The notes under the pieces: model-generated | The model's database searches: none | What the model saw: only the letters and a program-made list of their open reading frames with translations | What the model was told of the DNA's origin: nothing | NCBI RefSeq assembly: GCF_016031635.1 | Contig: NZ_JACEGD010000011.1 | Location: 358,582 to 422,581 of the forward strand | Direction of reading: 5' to 3' | Origin: Bradyrhizobium diversitatis | GTDB taxonomy: Bacteria > Pseudomonadota > Alphaproteobacteria > Rhizobiales > Xanthobacteraceae | DNA length: 64,000 bases | Shown: positions 48,382-59,131 of the stretch, one piece after another | How the letters are laid out: each line of letters opens with the position of its first letter | Position numbering within the stretch: position 1 is the first letter of the stretch | Made by a program: the position numbers and the translations under genes

Positions 48382-49533
48382 TCAGGAAGCGGCCATCCGC
48401 AGGATGTCGTTGTAGGTCGCAAACACCATCAACATCAGGACCAAACCCAGCCCGATTCGGAACCCCATCTCCTGGGTTCGCTCGGACAAGGGCCGGCCAC
48501 GGACCACCTCGGCCGCATAGAACATCAGGTGGCCACCATCGAGCAGCGGGATCGGGAACAGGTTCAAAAGACCGATCGAGACCGACAGCACCGCGCAGAG
48601 ATTGATCACGAACTGGAACCCGGCGCTGGCCGCCTGCCCCGACATCTTCGCGATTCCCAGGACGCCGCTGACCTCGTTCGGATTACCCTGTCCGACGAAC
48701 AGCGAGCCCAGGAACTTGAAGGTGCTGGTGATGATGAACCAGACCTGCTCGACCCCGATCTTGAGCGCTTCACCGACGCCGACCGGCGCGGTCGAGGCCT
48801 CTCCGGCCTGCGACTTGTGCTCGATACCGAGCACGCCGAGACGATGGCTGTTGCCGAACGGATCCTTGCGCTCCAGCAGCGCCGGGGTCGCGGTCAGGGA
48901 GACGATGGCGCCGTCGCGCTTCACCTGGAACGCAAGCGCCGAACCAGCGTTCATCGCAACGATTCGCTGCATGTCGGCAAAGCTTTCGATCGGCTTGCCG
49001 TCGATCTGGATGACGACGTCCCCGACCTTGAAGCCGGCCGCAGCCGCCGCGCCATCGGCGACGACGCCGTCGACACGCGCGATCGTGCTCGGCTTGCCGT
49101 AATAAAGGGCCATGCCGGCGAAGATCAGCGCGCCCAGGATGAAATTCGCGATCGGTCCGGCCGCGACGATGGCCGCGCGCGGGCCGACCTTCTTGTGATG
49201 GAAGCTGCCGGCGCGCTCCTCGGCCGTCATCGCCGCGAGCGTCTGTGACGACGGTGTCGAGGCCTCGCTCTCGTCGCCGAAGAACTTGACGTAGCCGCCG
49301 AGCGGGATCGCCGAGATCTTCCAGCGGGTGCCATGCCGGTCGTTGAAACCGACCAGCTCAGGCCCGAACCCGAGCGAGAAGGTCAGCACGCGAACACCCG
49401 CCCAGCGCGCGACCAGGAAATGGCCAAGCTCGTGGAAGAACACGACGATGGTCAGGACGAACAGGAAGGGAATTGCGTAACCGAGGAGCCCATGGCTCAA
49501 CGTATTGAAACTATGGACGAAAAAGTCGATCAT
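48382..49533 (-). CDS. rseP: RIP metalloprotease RseP (site-2 protease)
   Basis: RseP is an inner-membrane zinc protease that cleaves membrane-anchored anti-sigma factors within the bilayer and clears signal peptides. The 383-residue protein has the zinc motif in FFHELGHFLVARWAG, a PDZ domain (about residues 125-210, with FKVGDVVIQIDGKP) and the second metal ligand NLFPIPLLDGGHLMFY. Four transmembrane helices are visible. It is placed between dxr and bamA, the standard order, and is preceded by a 44-base gap. Confidence 0.96.
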   Translation of the reverse strand: MIDFFVHSFNTLSHGLLGYAIPFLFVLTIVVFFHELGHFLVARWAGVRVLTFSLGFGPELVGFNDRHGTRWKISAIPLGGYVKFFGDESEASTPSSQTLAAMTAEERAGSFHHKKVGPRAAIVAAGPIANFILGALIFAGMALYYGKPSTIARVDGVVADGAAAAAGFKVGDVVIQIDGKPIESFADMQRIVAMNAGSALAFQVKRDGAIVSLTATPALLERKDPFGNSHRLGVLGIEHKSQAGEASTAPVGVGEALKIGVEQVWFIITSTFKFLGSLFVGQGNPNEVSGVLGIAKMSGQAASAGFQFVINLCAVLSVSIGLLNLFPIPLLDGGHLMFYAAEVVRGRPLSERTQEMGFRIGLGLVLMLMVFATYNDILRMAAS

Positions 49534-49577
49534 CGATTTCCCTCACCCAGCGCCGCAAGGCCCTGGCACCGAACCAA

Positions 49578-50801
49578 CTAGGATGCCTTTAAGGCAATTT
49601 GAGGCAATAGGGCGGCAGCCCTATTTCGCGCAACATGGTCAACGGAAATTGCATCGTCGGCGGACGTCAGGGGCGCCTGGTTCCCACCCTTGATCCAATC
49701 GTCAAGGGTCGCCTCGACCAGCCGGGCAATCGCGCCGAACCGGATCTTGCCGGCGATGAAGGCGGCGACCGCGACCTCGTTGGCGGCGTTGTAGACGGTG
49801 GTCGCCCCCTTCCCGGTCCGGAGCGAATCGTAGGCCAGCCGCAGTCCGGGGAAGCGCTCGAAGTCCGGCGCTTCGAAGGTCAGCTGACCGATCTTGGCGA
49901 GGTCCAGCTTCGCCGCCGGCCCCTTGATGCGATCGGGCCAGCCGAGGCAATGCGCGATCGGGGTGCGCATGTCGGGCGCGCCGAGCTGCGCCACGACGGA
50001 GCAGTCGGAGAACTCGACCATGCCGTGAATGATCGACTGCGGATGAACGAGGACGTCGATCTCGTCGGGCGCGAGCGCGAACAGATAGGATGCCTCGATC
50101 ACTTCGAGCCCCTTGTTCATCATCGAGGCGGAATCGATCGTGATCTTCTGGCCCATGCTCCAGTTCGGATGCTTCAGCGCCTGCTCGAGCGTGGCCTGCT
50201 CGATGTCGGCGGGCTTCCAGGTCCGGAACGGACCTCCCGAGGCCGTGATGATGACGCGGACGAGCTCGTCGCGATTGCCTGAGCTCAGCGCCTGGAACAG
50301 CGCATTGTGCTCGGAATCGGCCGGCAGAATGCAGGCGCCCGCCTTTGCCGCGCGCTGCATGAAGAAATCGCCGGCGCAGACCAGACATTCCTTGTTGGCG
50401 AGCGCGACATGGGCACCGCGATCGACCGCCGCCAGCGCCGGCTTCAATCCCGCCGCGCCGCTCACGGCCGCCATCACCCAGTCGGCCGGACGCGCGCCGG
50501 CCTCGATCACCGCGCTCTCGCCGGCGCCGCATTCGGTACCGGTACCCGCCAGCGCGGCCTTGAGCTCGGCAAGCTTGGAGGTATCGGCGATCGCGACGTA
50601 GCGCGCGGAGAACTCCCTGGCGAGCTTGGCCAGCGCCGCGACATTGCCGTTCGCCGTCAACGCCTCGACACGATAGCGCTCGGGCGAGGCGCGCAGCAGG
50701 TCCATCGTGCTGTCGCCGATCGAGCCGGTGGCGCCGAGAACCGTGACGCTGCGGACGTCGGACGCCGCAAGCCTGTTGTTACGCAATGGGACCGCGCTCA
50801 T
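49578..50801 (-). CDS. dxr: 1-deoxy-D-xylulose 5-phosphate reductoisomerase
   Basis: Dxr makes 2-C-methyl-D-erythritol 4-phosphate with NADPH in the isoprenoid pathway that feeds undecaprenyl phosphate. The 407-residue enzyme shows [18 protein letters not shown] (NADPH), [65 protein letters not shown] and [20 protein letters not shown]. The start at 50801 lies 4 bases after the cdsA stop. It shares this operon with uppS, which consumes its pathway product. Confidence 0.97.
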   Translation of the reverse strand: MSAVPLRNNRLAASDVRSVTVLGATGSIGDSTMDLLRASPERYRVEALTANGNVAALAKLAREFSARYVAIADTSKLAELKAALAGTGTECGAGESAVIEAGARPADWVMAAVSGAAGLKPALAAVDRGAHVALANKECLVCAGDFFMQRAAKAGACILPADSEHNALFQALSSGNRDELVRVIITASGGPFRTWKPADIEQATLEQALKHPNWSMGQKITIDSASMMNKGLEVIEASYLFALAPDEIDVLVHPQSIIHGMVEFSDCSVVAQLGAPDMRTPIAHCLGWPDRIKGPAAKLDLAKIGQLTFEAPDFERFPGLRLAYDSLRTGKGATTVYNAANEVAVAAFIAGKIRFGAIARLVEATLDDWIKGGNQAPLTSADDAISVDHVARNRAAALLPQIALKAS

Positions 50802-50805
50802 ATCC

Positions 50806-51648
50806 TCACCAAACCACAAGACCGCTTCCGGCGCTATGCACACCGTGGCGGAGAAAGCCGATAATCCATGCCGCCAGGATGGCGGCGACGAAACCGTCCA
50901 GGCGGTCCATAAGCCCGCCATGGCCGGGAATTAACTGACTGGAATCCTTGACCCCGAAGCGCCGCTTCACTGCGGATTCGAAGAGATCGCCGAGTTGCGA
51001 TACCACCGACAGGACAGCGCCGACGAGTAGCAGTGGAACCACCTTTCCGATGCCGCAGGCGGCAAATCCGGCCGCAACCGCAAGGCTCGCCGCAAAGCCG
51101 CCGAGCGCTCCGGACCAGGTCTTTTTCGGGCTCACGCGCGGCCACAGCTTCGGCCCGCCGATGCTGCGGCCGGCAAAATAGCCGCCGATGTCGGTCGCCC
51201 ACACCACGAGCAGCACGAACATCAGCGCGGCGAAACCGTTGACGAGATCCTGCCGCAAAAGGATCGACGCCAGCAGCGCCGCCGACGCATAGGCAAACCC
51301 GGTCGCCGCCCAGACGAACTTCCTCCACGCAATCAGCGTCACGATCGCGCCGCCGATGAAGCCGCTGATGACGGCCGTCTTGAGGGCGCCGAAGGCCGTG
51401 CAGAATCCCACGATGGCAATGACGATCGTCCCCGCGCCCGTCAGCGCGACCGAGCTCGCGCCCACCACCATCAGCCATTCGGCGAACAGTCCGATCGAGA
51501 CCAGGGTGACGAGAAGGGCCCAGAGCCAGCCGCCGGCATAGGCGAGTGCAATCGCGAGCGGCGCCAGCACCAACCCTGCGAGGACTCGCAGCACGAGATT
51601 GCTCTGGGCAGGCTGAGAGCCCGCCGGTGCGGCGTCCGGTTCGCTCAC
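50806..51648 (-). CDS. cdsA: Phosphatidate cytidylyltransferase
   Basis: CdsA converts phosphatidic acid and CTP to CDP-diacylglycerol, the precursor of all bacterial phospholipids, in the inner membrane. The 280-residue protein is polytopic and ends in the family signature [19 protein letters not shown] then [19 protein letters not shown]. The start overlaps the uppS stop as ATGA (51645-51648). pyrG at the other end of the window supplies the CTP. Confidence 0.96.
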   Translation of the reverse strand: MSEPDAAPAGSQPAQSNLVLRVLAGLVLAPLAIALAYAGGWLWALLVTLVSIGLFAEWLMVVGASSVALTGAGTIVIAIVGFCTAFGALKTAVISGFIGGAIVTLIAWRKFVWAATGFAYASAALLASILLRQDLVNGFAALMFVLLVVWATDIGGYFAGRSIGGPKLWPRVSPKKTWSGALGGFAASLAVAAGFAACGIGKVVPLLLVGAVLSVVSQLGDLFESAVKRRFGVKDSSQLIPGHGGLMDRLDGFVAAILAAWIIGFLRHGVHSAGSGLVVW

Positions 51649-52403
51649 GAGGCGGTTTTCGCGACCAGGCCGCCGAAACGGCGTTCGCGCCTGGCAAATT
51701 CGGCAATCGCGCTTTCCAGCGCCGCCTTGTCGAAGTCGGGCCAGTGGATCGGCACGAACACGAGCTCGCTATAGGCGGCCTGCCACATCAGGAAGTTGGA
51801 CAGGCGCTGCTCCCCACTGGTGCGGATGATGAGATCGGGATCGGGAATGTCGGGCGCATCGAGATGCGCCCCGAGCGTCTCGGCGTCGATCGTGGCCGGA
51901 TCCCGCTTGCCCTCCGCGACCTCGCGGGCGAGCTTCTGCGCCGCCTTCGCGATCTCCTGCCGCGAGCCGTAATTGAAGGCGACGACGAGCGTCAGGCGCG
52001 TGTTGTCGCGTGTCAGCTCCTCGGCCTCGTTGAGGAGCCCGCAGATGTCGCTATCGAGCCCCTCGCGTTCGCCGATGATGCGTACCTTGACGCCATCGCG
52101 ATGCAGGCTCGCCAGATCGTTGCGGATGAAGCGCCGCAGCAGGCCGAACAGGTCGCCGATCTCGCTCGCCGGGCGCGACCAGTTCTCCGACGAGAACGAG
52201 AAGATGGTGAGATAGCGAATGCCGAGCTCGTGCGAGGCGCGCACCACGCGGCGCAGCGCGTCCACACCGCGGCGATGCCCTTCCGCACGCGGCAGTCCGC
52301 GCGCGGCCGCCCAACGGCCGTTGCCATCCATGATGATGGCGACATGCGCAGGCGCCTCGGACCGGTCGGGCCCTTCCGTTGCTGGCGCGGCGGCGTTGGA
52401 CAT
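51645..52403 (-). CDS. uppS: Isoprenyl (undecaprenyl) diphosphate synthase
   Basis: UppS elongates farnesyl diphosphate to undecaprenyl diphosphate, the lipid carrier of peptidoglycan and O-antigen units. The 252-residue cytosolic cis-prenyltransferase has the catalytic aspartate in [55 protein letters not shown] and C-terminal [20 protein letters not shown] followed by AAYSELVF. It is coupled to cdsA by a four-base overlap. Confidence 0.97.
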   Translation of the reverse strand: MSNAAAPATEGPDRSEAPAHVAIIMDGNGRWAAARGLPRAEGHRRGVDALRRVVRASHELGIRYLTIFSFSSENWSRPASEIGDLFGLLRRFIRNDLASLHRDGVKVRIIGEREGLDSDICGLLNEAEELTRDNTRLTLVVAFNYGSRQEIAKAAQKLAREVAEGKRDPATIDAETLGAHLDAPDIPDPDLIIRTSGEQRLSNFLMWQAAYSELVFVPIHWPDFDKAALESAIAEFARRERRFGGLVAKTAS

Positions 52404-52418
52404 TATGGCGGCCTCAAA

Positions 52419-52463
52419 GCATGATCCGGAAAAGTGCGAAGCGGTTTTCCGAAAAGATCATGC
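52419..52463. repeat. two-part intergenic palindrome between uppS and frr
   Basis: GCATGATC (52419-52426) pairs with GATCATGC (52456-52463); inside, CGGAAAA (52427-52433) pairs with TTTTCCG (52445-52451). The outer and inner stems are contiguous on the left and separated by four bases on the right. It has the same architecture as 8949-8991. From memory this ATGATCCGGAAAA palindrome is one of the commonest intergenic repeats in Bradyrhizobium. Confidence 0.85.
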
Positions 52464-52475
52464 GCAAACAATAAC

Positions 52476-52507
52476 CTAAAGCGCGATGACCATTCATCGC
52501 GCTTTAG
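52476..52507. terminator. 14-bp perfect hairpin overlapping the frr stop codon
   Basis: CTAAAGCGCGATGA (52476-52489) and TCATCGCGCTTTAG (52494-52507) pair perfectly round a four-base loop. The frr stop (52504-52506) lies in the right arm. Without a T tract it may attenuate rather than stop the operon, or protect the frr mRNA end. It directly adjoins the palindrome at 52419-52463. Confidence 0.7.
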
Positions 52508-53067
52508 ACGGTGAGGATTTCTTTTTCCTTGGCGGCCAGCAACTGGTCGATCTCGGCGATGGTACCGTCGGTCGCCTTCTGCACCTCGTCGGCGTGACGC
52601 TTCTGATCGTCCTCCGACATCTCGTGATTCTTCTCGAGCTTCTTGAGCACGTCGAGACCGTCGCGGCGGACATGGCGCGCGGCGACCTTGGCGGCTTCGG
52701 CGTATTTGTGCGCGACCTTCACCAGCTCCTTGCGCCGTTCCTCGTTGAGCTCAGGGATGCGCAGGCGCAGCACCTGGCCCTCGGTCGCGGGCGACAGGCC
52801 GAGATTGGAATCGACGATCGCCTTCTCCACCGCCTTGACCATCGACTTGTCCCAGACCTGCACCGAGATCAGCCGCGGCTCCGGCACGCTGACGGTGGCA
52901 AGCTGGTTCAGCGGCATGTGGCTGCCATAGGCCTCGACCTGAACCGGGTCGAGCATCGAGGCGGAGGCGCGGCCGGTGCGCAGGCCGCCGAGCTCGTGCT
53001 TGAGGGACTGGACGGCGCCCTGCATGCGGCGCTTCACTTCGTTGAGGTCGAAATTACCCGTGGGCAT
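52504..53067 (-). CDS. frr: Ribosome-recycling factor
   Basis: RRF splits post-termination ribosomes together with EF-G. The 187-residue protein starts [20 protein letters not shown] and contains the hallmark [40 protein letters not shown] and [20 protein letters not shown] with RRDGLD. AAGGAG lies ahead; the in-frame GTG 53070 would add one residue. It follows pyrH in the rpsB-tsf-pyrH-frr order. Confidence 0.97.
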   Translation of the reverse strand: MPTGNFDLNEVKRRMQGAVQSLKHELGGLRTGRASASMLDPVQVEAYGSHMPLNQLATVSVPEPRLISVQVWDKSMVKAVEKAIVDSNLGLSPATEGQVLRLRIPELNEERRKELVKVAHKYAEAAKVAARHVRRDGLDVLKKLEKNHEMSEDDQKRHADEVQKATDGTIAEIDQLLAAKEKEILTV

Positions 53068-53134
53068 CACGTTTCTCCTTCAAAATCCCGGCGACCGCTC
53101 CGCGCCCTTCCCTCGGGGCCCGCAAGACGAGCCG

Positions 53135-53851
53135 TCAGCCGGCGACGATGGTTCCGTGGCCGACGCCACGCAGAATCGCGCCGATCGACCCCGGCTCCGC
53201 GATCGAGAATACGATGATAGGCAGCGATGTCTCGCGAGCAAGCGCGAAGGCGGTCGCATCCATCACCTTGTAGCCGCCCTCGATCGCCTGCGAGTGCGTC
53301 AGACGGTCGAATCGCGTGGCGGTCGGATCCGTCTTCGGGTCGGCGGAATAGACGCCGTCGACATTGGTCGCCTTCAGGACCGCCTGCGCCCCGATCTCGG
53401 CGGCACGCAGCACCGCGGTCGTGTCGGTGGTGAAGAACGGATTGCCCGTCCCGCCGCCAAGCAGCACGATCCGGCCCTCGGCCAGGTATTTGTGTGCCGC
53501 AGTGCGGGTAAACAGCTCGGAAATCTCTGGCATGACGAAGGCCGACAGCGTCCGCGCCGGCGTGCCCTTGCGCTCGATCGCCGCTTCCAGCGCGAGGCAG
53601 TTCATCATGGTGGCGAGCATGCCCATGGTGTCGCCGGTTGTGCGCGACACCCCGCGGGAGGAGACCTCCACGCCGCGGACCATGTTGCCGCCGCCGATCA
53701 CGACCGCGACCTCGGTGCCGAGATGACGGGCCGCGATCAGATCGTCCACAACCCGGTCGACGGTCGGTTGATCGATGCCAAAGCCTTGCTGTCCCGCGAG
53801 ATATTCGCCGGACAGCTTGATCACGACGCGACGATAGACCGGATCAGTCAT
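53135..53851 (-). CDS. pyrH: UMP kinase
   Basis: PyrH phosphorylates UMP to UDP and is hexameric and GTP/UTP-regulated. The 238-residue amino-acid-kinase-fold protein has [74 protein letters not shown] and [21 protein letters not shown] lies five bases ahead of ATG 53851; GTG 53857 is an alternative. It supplies UDP towards CTP (pyrG) and UDP-sugars used by the lpx enzymes downstream. Confidence 0.97.
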   Translation of the reverse strand: MTDPVYRRVVIKLSGEYLAGQQGFGIDQPTVDRVVDDLIAARHLGTEVAVVIGGGNMVRGVEVSSRGVSRTTGDTMGMLATMMNCLALEAAIERKGTPARTLSAFVMPEISELFTRTAAHKYLAEGRIVLLGGGTGNPFFTTDTTAVLRAAEIGAQAVLKATNVDGVYSADPKTDPTATRFDRLTHSQAIEGGYKVMDATAFALARETSLPIIVFSIAEPGSIGAILRGVGHGTIVAG

Positions 53852-53911
53852 GAGCACCTTCCTTGTCCGGCCGCCGCTTCCGGCGGCACGCCGGAAGGAA
53901 CGTTCCAGCGC

Positions 53912-54835
53912 TTACTTCTTGCCGCTGGCCGCGGCGACCTCGGCCGCGAAATCGCTTTCCTGCTTCTCGATTCCCTCGCCGAGAGCATAGCGCACAAAGC
54001 CGGCGATCTTCACAGCGCCGCCGACCTTGCCCTCGGCCTCCTTCACCGCCTGCGCCACCGACTTGCCGGTGTCGTGGATGAAGGCCTGCTCGAGCAGGCA
54101 GACTTCCTTGTAGTAGGTCTTGAGGCCGGACTCGACGATCTTCTCGATCACGTTCTCGGGCTTGCCCTGCTGGCGATATTTGTCGGCGAGCACGTCCTTC
54201 TCGCGCTTGACGACCGCCGGATCGAGGCCGGACGGATCGAGCGCCAGCGGGTTGGCGGCGGCGACATGCATCGCGATCTGGCGGCCGAGCGCGGACAGCT
54301 CGTCGGCCTTGCCCGGCGATTCCAGCGCCACGATCACGCCCATCTTGCCGGCGCCGTCGATGACGGCCCCGTGGACATAGTGGGACACCACACCCTGGCT
54401 CACTTCGAGCTGGGCGGCGCGGCGCAGCGTCATGTTCTCGCCGATGGTGGCGATCGCATCATTGATTGCGGTTTCGATCGTGACGTCGCCGACCTTGGCG
54501 GCCTTGATCTTCTCGACGTCAGCGCCGGCATCGAACGCAACCTGGGCGATCATCTTGACGAGGCCCTGGAACTGGCCGTTGCGCGCGACGAAATCGGTCT
54601 CGGAATTGACCTCGACCACGACGCCCTTGGTGCCCTTGGTGAGCGCGCCGATCAGGCCCTCGGCCGCGACCCGGCCCGACTTCTTGGCAGCCTTGGACAG
54701 ACCCTTCTTGCGAAGCCAGTCCTGCGCCGCTTCCATGTTGCCGTCGTTCTCGGTCAGCGCGGCCTTGCAGTCCATCATGCCTGCGCCGGTCGACTCGCGC
54801 AGATCCTTGACCATCGCCGCTGTGATCGTTGCCAT
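53912..54835 (-). CDS. tsf: Translation elongation factor Ts
   Basis: EF-Ts is the nucleotide exchange factor for EF-Tu. The 307-residue protein starts [20 protein letters not shown] (UBA-like domain), continues [20 protein letters not shown] and contains the TDFV motif [20 protein letters not shown]. The length is normal. The frame is open upstream to 54955 without conserved sequence, so 54835 is chosen. Confidence 0.97.
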   Translation of the reverse strand: MATITAAMVKDLRESTGAGMMDCKAALTENDGNMEAAQDWLRKKGLSKAAKKSGRVAAEGLIGALTKGTKGVVVEVNSETDFVARNGQFQGLVKMIAQVAFDAGADVEKIKAAKVGDVTIETAINDAIATIGENMTLRRAAQLEVSQGVVSHYVHGAVIDGAGKMGVIVALESPGKADELSALGRQIAMHVAAANPLALDPSGLDPAVVKREKDVLADKYRQQGKPENVIEKIVESGLKTYYKEVCLLEQAFIHDTGKSVAQAVKEAEGKVGGAVKIAGFVRYALGEGIEKQESDFAAEVAAASGKK

Positions 54836-54967
54836 CGTTGAAATCCTTTGTGCCTGCCGGTTTGCCGCAGCGTGGCATCTTAGCGCCCCGCCGCGGTCCA
54901 TCTCAGCAATTTGCGTCAACTGAAATGGTGGCCGGATCCTATCCGGCCAACCCATCGCTCTTTTTGA

Positions 54968-55963
54968 CTATTCCGCTTCCGCGGTCAGCGCCTTGGCCTT
55001 GGCCACCCAGGCGTCCGCGCGGCTCGGCAGACCGACCTCTTCGCCGATCGTGTGCGCGGTGTCGTGATCGAGCTCGGCGAGCTGCCAATAGTGGAAGATG
55101 CCGAGGTCGTTGAACTTCTTCTCGATCGCACCCGACACGCCCGGCAGCTTCTTGAGGTCGTCGGCGGTGCCGCGGGGACCCGCAAGGCCCTGGAAGCCGC
55201 TCGACGAGGGCGTCGGCAGCTCCTCGGCGACCGGCTGAGCCGCGGCGCCGACGTCGATGCCCGAATCGCCCTGGGCACGCGAGATGCCGTCGATCGCCGC
55301 ACGCGCGATGAGATCGCAGTACAGGGAAATGGCGCGGCCGGCGTCATCATTGCCCGGCACCACATAGGTGATGCCCTTGGGGTCCGAATTGGTGTCGACG
55401 ATCGCGGCGACCGGGATGTTGAGGCGCTGGGCCTCCTGGATCGCGATGTCTTCCTTGTTGGTGTCGATCACGAAGATCAGGTCGGGCAGACCGCCCATGT
55501 CCTTAATGCCGCCGAGCGAACGGTCGAGCTTGTCGCGCTCGCGCTGAAGCGTCAGGCGCTCCTTCTTCGTGTAGGAATTGGCTTCGCCGCCCGAGAGCAC
55601 GTCGTCGAGGTGACGCAGGCGCTTGATCGAGGCCGAGATCGTCTTCCAGTTGGTCAGCGTGCCGCCGAGCCAGCGCGAATTGACGAAGTACTGCGCGCAG
55701 CGCTTGGCCGCGTCCGCAACACCGTCCTGCGCCTGGCGCTTGGTGCCGACGAACAGGATGCGGCCGCCCTTGGCCACCGTGTCGCTGACGGCCTGGAGGG
55801 CCTGGTGCAGCATCGGCACGGTCTGGGCGAGGTCGACGATGTGGATGTTGTTGCGGGTGCCGAAAATGAACGGAGCCATTTTCGGATTCCAGCGGTGAGA
55901 CTGGTGACCAAAGTGCACGCCAGCTTCGAGCAGCTGACGCATGGTGAAATCGGGTAGCGACAT
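54968..55963 (-). CDS. rpsB: 30S ribosomal protein S2 with C-terminal extension
   Basis: S2 binds the 30S head-body junction and helps recruit S1. The 331-residue protein starts [20 protein letters not shown] and has [52 protein letters not shown] and [15 protein letters not shown] segments plus [20 protein letters not shown]. Residues from about 255 on are an extension ([20 protein letters not shown] and [20 protein letters not shown]) shaped like a helix-hairpin-helix module; S2 of other classes ends near 240 residues. This tail is known in alphaproteobacteria. rpsB leads the minus-strand superoperon. Confidence 0.97.
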   Translation of the reverse strand: MSLPDFTMRQLLEAGVHFGHQSHRWNPKMAPFIFGTRNNIHIVDLAQTVPMLHQALQAVSDTVAKGGRILFVGTKRQAQDGVADAAKRCAQYFVNSRWLGGTLTNWKTISASIKRLRHLDDVLSGGEANSYTKKERLTLQRERDKLDRSLGGIKDMGGLPDLIFVIDTNKEDIAIQEAQRLNIPVAAIVDTNSDPKGITYVVPGNDDAGRAISLYCDLIARAAIDGISRAQGDSGIDVGAAAQPVAEELPTPSSSGFQGLAGPRGTADDLKKLPGVSGAIEKKFNDLGIFHYWQLAELDHDTAHTIGEEVGLPSRADAWVAKAKALTAEAE

Positions 55964-56067
55964 CGTTCTAATTCTCCGGTTGGTTCCTCCGGAAACGTGT
56001 GAGCAAAACGGAGCGTTCTCGCCCCGGTTGCCACCGGACGGCCTTGTGAGCCATGTTTCCGTGTGAG

Positions 56068-56089
56068 ATGGCGCGCTATATAGCGCCAT
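56068..56089. other. short palindrome in the rpsB leader region
   Basis: ATGGCGC and GCGCCAT (7 bp) flank an AT-rich centre about 105 bases upstream of rpsB and 85 bases after the caspase-like gene. It could end that gene's transcript or act in the rpsB 5' leader, for example as an S2 feedback site; no T tract is present. Confidence 0.4.
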
Positions 56090-56174
56090 TTCGGCCAGAA
56101 GCAAGGAAATAAGGGGCCGTCCGGGACGCCCGCAAGCTCCTGTCGCTTCCGGTCGTCCCTCCCCCTTCAGCCTC

Positions 56175-58754
56175 CTAGCATTTCGGCTGTCCAGGCGGAC
56201 AGGCCTTTGGTGGTGGGCCGGCTGGCCGTGCCGGCGGATGCGGCGCCGCACGCGGCGGCGCGGCCGCCATGGGAGGCGGTGCAGGCCGCGCGACCGAAGG
56301 TGGCGGCGGCGCGGGCCGTGCCATCGGAGGTGGAGGCGGTGCAGGACGCGCCATCGGAGGCGGCGCCGGTCGGGCCACGGCCACGGGCGGAGGCGCAGCG
56401 CGCGGTGGCGGGGGTGGCGCGACTCGCGGCGGAGGCGGCGGCGTCGGCTTCGCCAGGGCCTGAGGATGCGGTGGCGGTGCGGCAGGCCTGGCGGCCTGCG
56501 GCGGCGGCGCGGGCCGGTGATCCCGAACTCCCGACGGCCCCCGCGTCGCCACTGGCGGCGGTGGCGGTGCCGCGGGTTTGACCGTGGGCGGGACGACCGG
56601 CTTGCCGGGAGCCGCGCTCGGCGGCGGCAAAGCGCCCGACTGGGACCCGGCCGGCCTGCCGCGCAGGTCAGATGGCGTCGTCGTCTCCGGCGGCTTGGGC
56701 AGGCCGGCGGACGGCGTCGATGAGCTTCCGGGAGCCGGTGGGTGGTTGGCTGTTGCCGGCGGGACGTTGCCGGCGGGCGTCGTGGCGGTGGCAGCGGGTC
56801 TGCCATGAGGCGGAGCAGCGCCGGGCTCGCCCCCAGCCCCGGCCGGCGGTCCGCCCGGAGTTCCGGGCACCGGCAGCGTGTTGGCCTGCGGCAGCCTGGT
56901 GGCCGCCGGTGCTTGCGGTGTGGCAGCAGGAACGTTGCCGGCGGGGGCCGTCGCGCCCGGACCGGGCGTGCCGCTCGGCCTGACGGCGCCGGGCGCCGTG
57001 CCCGCGGGGGGACCGCCAGGAGTTCCCGGCAGGGTATTGGGTGCCGGCAAGGTATTGGCCTGGGGCAGCCTGGCCGCAGCCGGCGGCTGCGCCGTCGTGG
57101 CAGGCGCGACATTGGCTGGAGCTGGTGCCGCGATACCCGGTCTCACCGCCGGCTGGATCGTCGCGCTCGGCGGCATCGGCGCCTTGCCCTGCTGGATCAA
57201 CGCGGCGCGCTGCACGACTGCCTGCGGCACGGCGGCACCTGCCGGCGTGGCGCGGCCGGCAACCGCCGGGGCCAGATTGCCCGGACCGGGCGCCGGCTCC
57301 GCGGCCGGCGGGCGGTTGATCACGGTGTTGATGACGGTCGTGTTGTGGATGTTCTGGTAGATGATGTTGTTCGGCGGCGGCGCGACATAGACCGGCGGCC
57401 TGACGAACACCGGGATTGGCACGAACACCGGCTGCGGCAGCACGAACAGGCCGACTACAGGCAGCGGCGGCGGCAGCACGACGAAATCCGGCGGCGGCGG
57501 CGGCAGATAATAGACCGGTGGCGGCGGTGGCGGCGCGAAGCCGAAATCGGGATCGCTGAAATACAGCACCGGACGGTCGACATAGATGACCTCCTCCGGC
57601 GGCGGTGGCGGCACGTCGTAGTCCAGCATCGTGAAAGTCGGCGGCGGCTCGAGCGGCGCAGTCAGGATCGCGAGCCTGCGCCGGGCATCGCCTGCATGCG
57701 GCCCGCGCGGATAGCGGCGCAGATACGACCAATAGGCGTCCGGCGTATCGGCACGATAGGTTCGCCGCCAGGTAATTGCCTCGCGGCGCGCCGCCACGAT
57801 CGCCATGACGCGCTTTGCAAGCGGGTCATTCGGATAGGCCGCGAGAAACTCCTCATAGGCCGCCAGCGTGTCGCGCTCGAGCGCGGCGGCATAGGCATCC
57901 TGCACGCCGAGATCGCGGATCGGCTTGTTGCGGATCGCGGCGACCTGGTCGGGCGTGGTCTCCGGCGGCGCGTCGGGCCCACGCTCAAAGAACGAAAATT
58001 GCGCCGATATCTTCTGCTCGTTCCAGGGCACCTGCGCGCCCTTGGAGGCCTCGTTGACGCGCAGGCGGACGCGGTCGAACACCTCGGGCAGCGGCAGGCC
58101 GCCGGTGCGGATCATCTCGGCGAGCGACTGGGCATAGATGCCGTAAGGACCAGGCTCCTCCGGCGCCACCGTGCCGGGCGCGGCGTTGAAGGCGATCAGC
58201 ATGTTCGCCTCGGGCTCGACCAGCGCCAGGCCGCTCGCGATCGGCTGACCGCCCTCGATGAAGGGCTGCGCGCGCGCCGCGTCGAGCACGACGATGCCGG
58301 CCTTGAGCGGAATGGATGCGAGCTGGCGCGCATAGTCGCCGATGCGCAGGGCCTCGGTCGGTATGTCGGTATCGCGGGTGATGTTGGAATCGACCGGGAT
58401 GAAATAGTTCTCGCCGGCAAGCTGCACGCCGTAGCCGGCGAGATAGATCATCGCGACGGTGCCCGGGCCCGAAGCCTGGGCCTTCTGGATGAAATCGCGC
58501 AGGCTCTTGCGCAGCGTGTCGCCGTCGAGATCGCGCGCGCCGACCACGTCGAAGCCCGCCGCCTGGAGCGTCTGCGCGATCAGGCCGGCATCGTTGGCCG
58601 TCGTCGCCAGCGGCGATTTGGCGTAGGCGCCGTTGCCGACCACGAGCGCGAGGCGCTTTTCCGGCTGCTGGGCGCGCGCCGGTTCCGGTACGCCGGCGGC
58701 GAGGGCCAGGATCGGCAGCAGAAGGCAGATGAAAGCTCTGAGCGTCCCACGCAT
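56175..58754 (-). CDS. Exported caspase-fold protein with both catalytic residues replaced and a Pro-rich tail
   Basis: From ATG 58754 the protein has 859 residues: a signal peptide (1-28, [14 protein letters not shown]), then a caspase p20-like domain (about 32-280) with [40 protein letters not shown] and [14 protein letters not shown]. In active caspase-like enzymes the corresponding motifs are Y-A-G-H-G and D-A-C-R; here tyrosine Y108 stands for His and alanine A160 for Cys, so it is predicted to be catalytically dead. Residues about 320-400 resemble a Sel1/TPR-like linker ([20 protein letters not shown]). The remaining 460 residues are low-complexity, very Pro/Ala-rich, with a repeated LPQANTLP...GTPGGPPAG unit. 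Likely a periplasmic scaffold. Confidence 0.85.
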   Translation of the reverse strand: MRGTLRAFICLLLPILALAAGVPEPARAQQPEKRLALVVGNGAYAKSPLATTANDAGLIAQTLQAAGFDVVGARDLDGDTLRKSLRDFIQKAQASGPGTVAMIYLAGYGVQLAGENYFIPVDSNITRDTDIPTEALRIGDYARQLASIPLKAGIVVLDAARAQPFIEGGQPIASGLALVEPEANMLIAFNAAPGTVAPEEPGPYGIYAQSLAEMIRTGGLPLPEVFDRVRLRVNEASKGAQVPWNEQKISAQFSFFERGPDAPPETTPDQVAAIRNKPIRDLGVQDAYAAALERDTLAAYEEFLAAYPNDPLAKRVMAIVAARREAITWRRTYRADTPDAYWSYLRRYPRGPHAGDARRRLAILTAPLEPPPTFTMLDYDVPPPPPEEVIYVDRPVLYFSDPDFGFAPPPPPPVYYLPPPPPDFVVLPPPLPVVGLFVLPQPVFVPIPVFVRPPVYVAPPPNNIIYQNIHNTTVINTVINRPPAAEPAPGPGNLAPAVAGRATPAGAAVPQAVVQRAALIQQGKAPMPPSATIQPAVRPGIAAPAPANVAPATTAQPPAAARLPQANTLPAPNTLPGTPGGPPAGTAPGAVRPSGTPGPGATAPAGNVPAATPQAPAATRLPQANTLPVPGTPGGPPAGAGGEPGAAPPHGRPAATATTPAGNVPPATANHPPAPGSSSTPSAGLPKPPETTTPSDLRGRPAGSQSGALPPPSAAPGKPVVPPTVKPAAPPPPPVATRGPSGVRDHRPAPPPQAARPAAPPPHPQALAKPTPPPPPRVAPPPPPRAAPPPVAVARPAPPPMARPAPPPPPMARPAPPPPSVARPAPPPMAAAPPRAAPHPPARPAGPPPKACPPGQPKC

Positions 58755-59131
58755 GGCTTGCTCGCCCGCTATTGTTGTCGAGGTCCGGCACGCATGAGGC
58801 GCGCAGCCGGCTGAACGGCGGTTGAACGAAAGGCTTGAACGAAAGGCTTGAACGACGAAAAGCTTGGATTGAGGCGGTGGCATGGCCGCCCATCGCCGGC
58901 GTCAGCCCCGCTGCGACGATATCACGACGCGTCCTCTCGCCCGCGGATCACGCGGCAAATTTCAATTCGGCGGCGGTCGTCCGGGCAGCCGATTCATCAA
59001 CGGGCGAGAAATCGACCGGCCCCGGATTCTTGTATGCCGACGTCATCGCGAGAGTGGTTGCTGCTTGTCGACCTTGCGGCCGGCCTCTGCAGGAAGAGGC
59101 GCGGCCGCCAGGCCTCGATGCTCGGGTGGGC
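58755..59131. other. intergenic stretch with a strong hairpin
   Basis: No supported gene. A GC-rich hairpin at 59076-59108 (GCGGCCGGCCTCT with AGAGGCGCGGCCGC, one-base bulge, six-base loop) lies 24 bases downstream of the carbonic anhydrase stop and may end its transcript, though no T run follows. Confidence 0.5.

Noticed and set aside
54968..57112. 714-residue frame that joins rpsB to sequence antisense-phase to the caspase-like tail
   Set aside because: The first half is Arg/Pro-rich frame-shifted caspase-like tail; only the MSLPDF start at 55963 yields S2.
56269..57360. Gly/Ala-rich plus-strand frames in the caspase-like tail
   Set aside because: Complement of Pro/Ala-rich codons; no promoter or start support.
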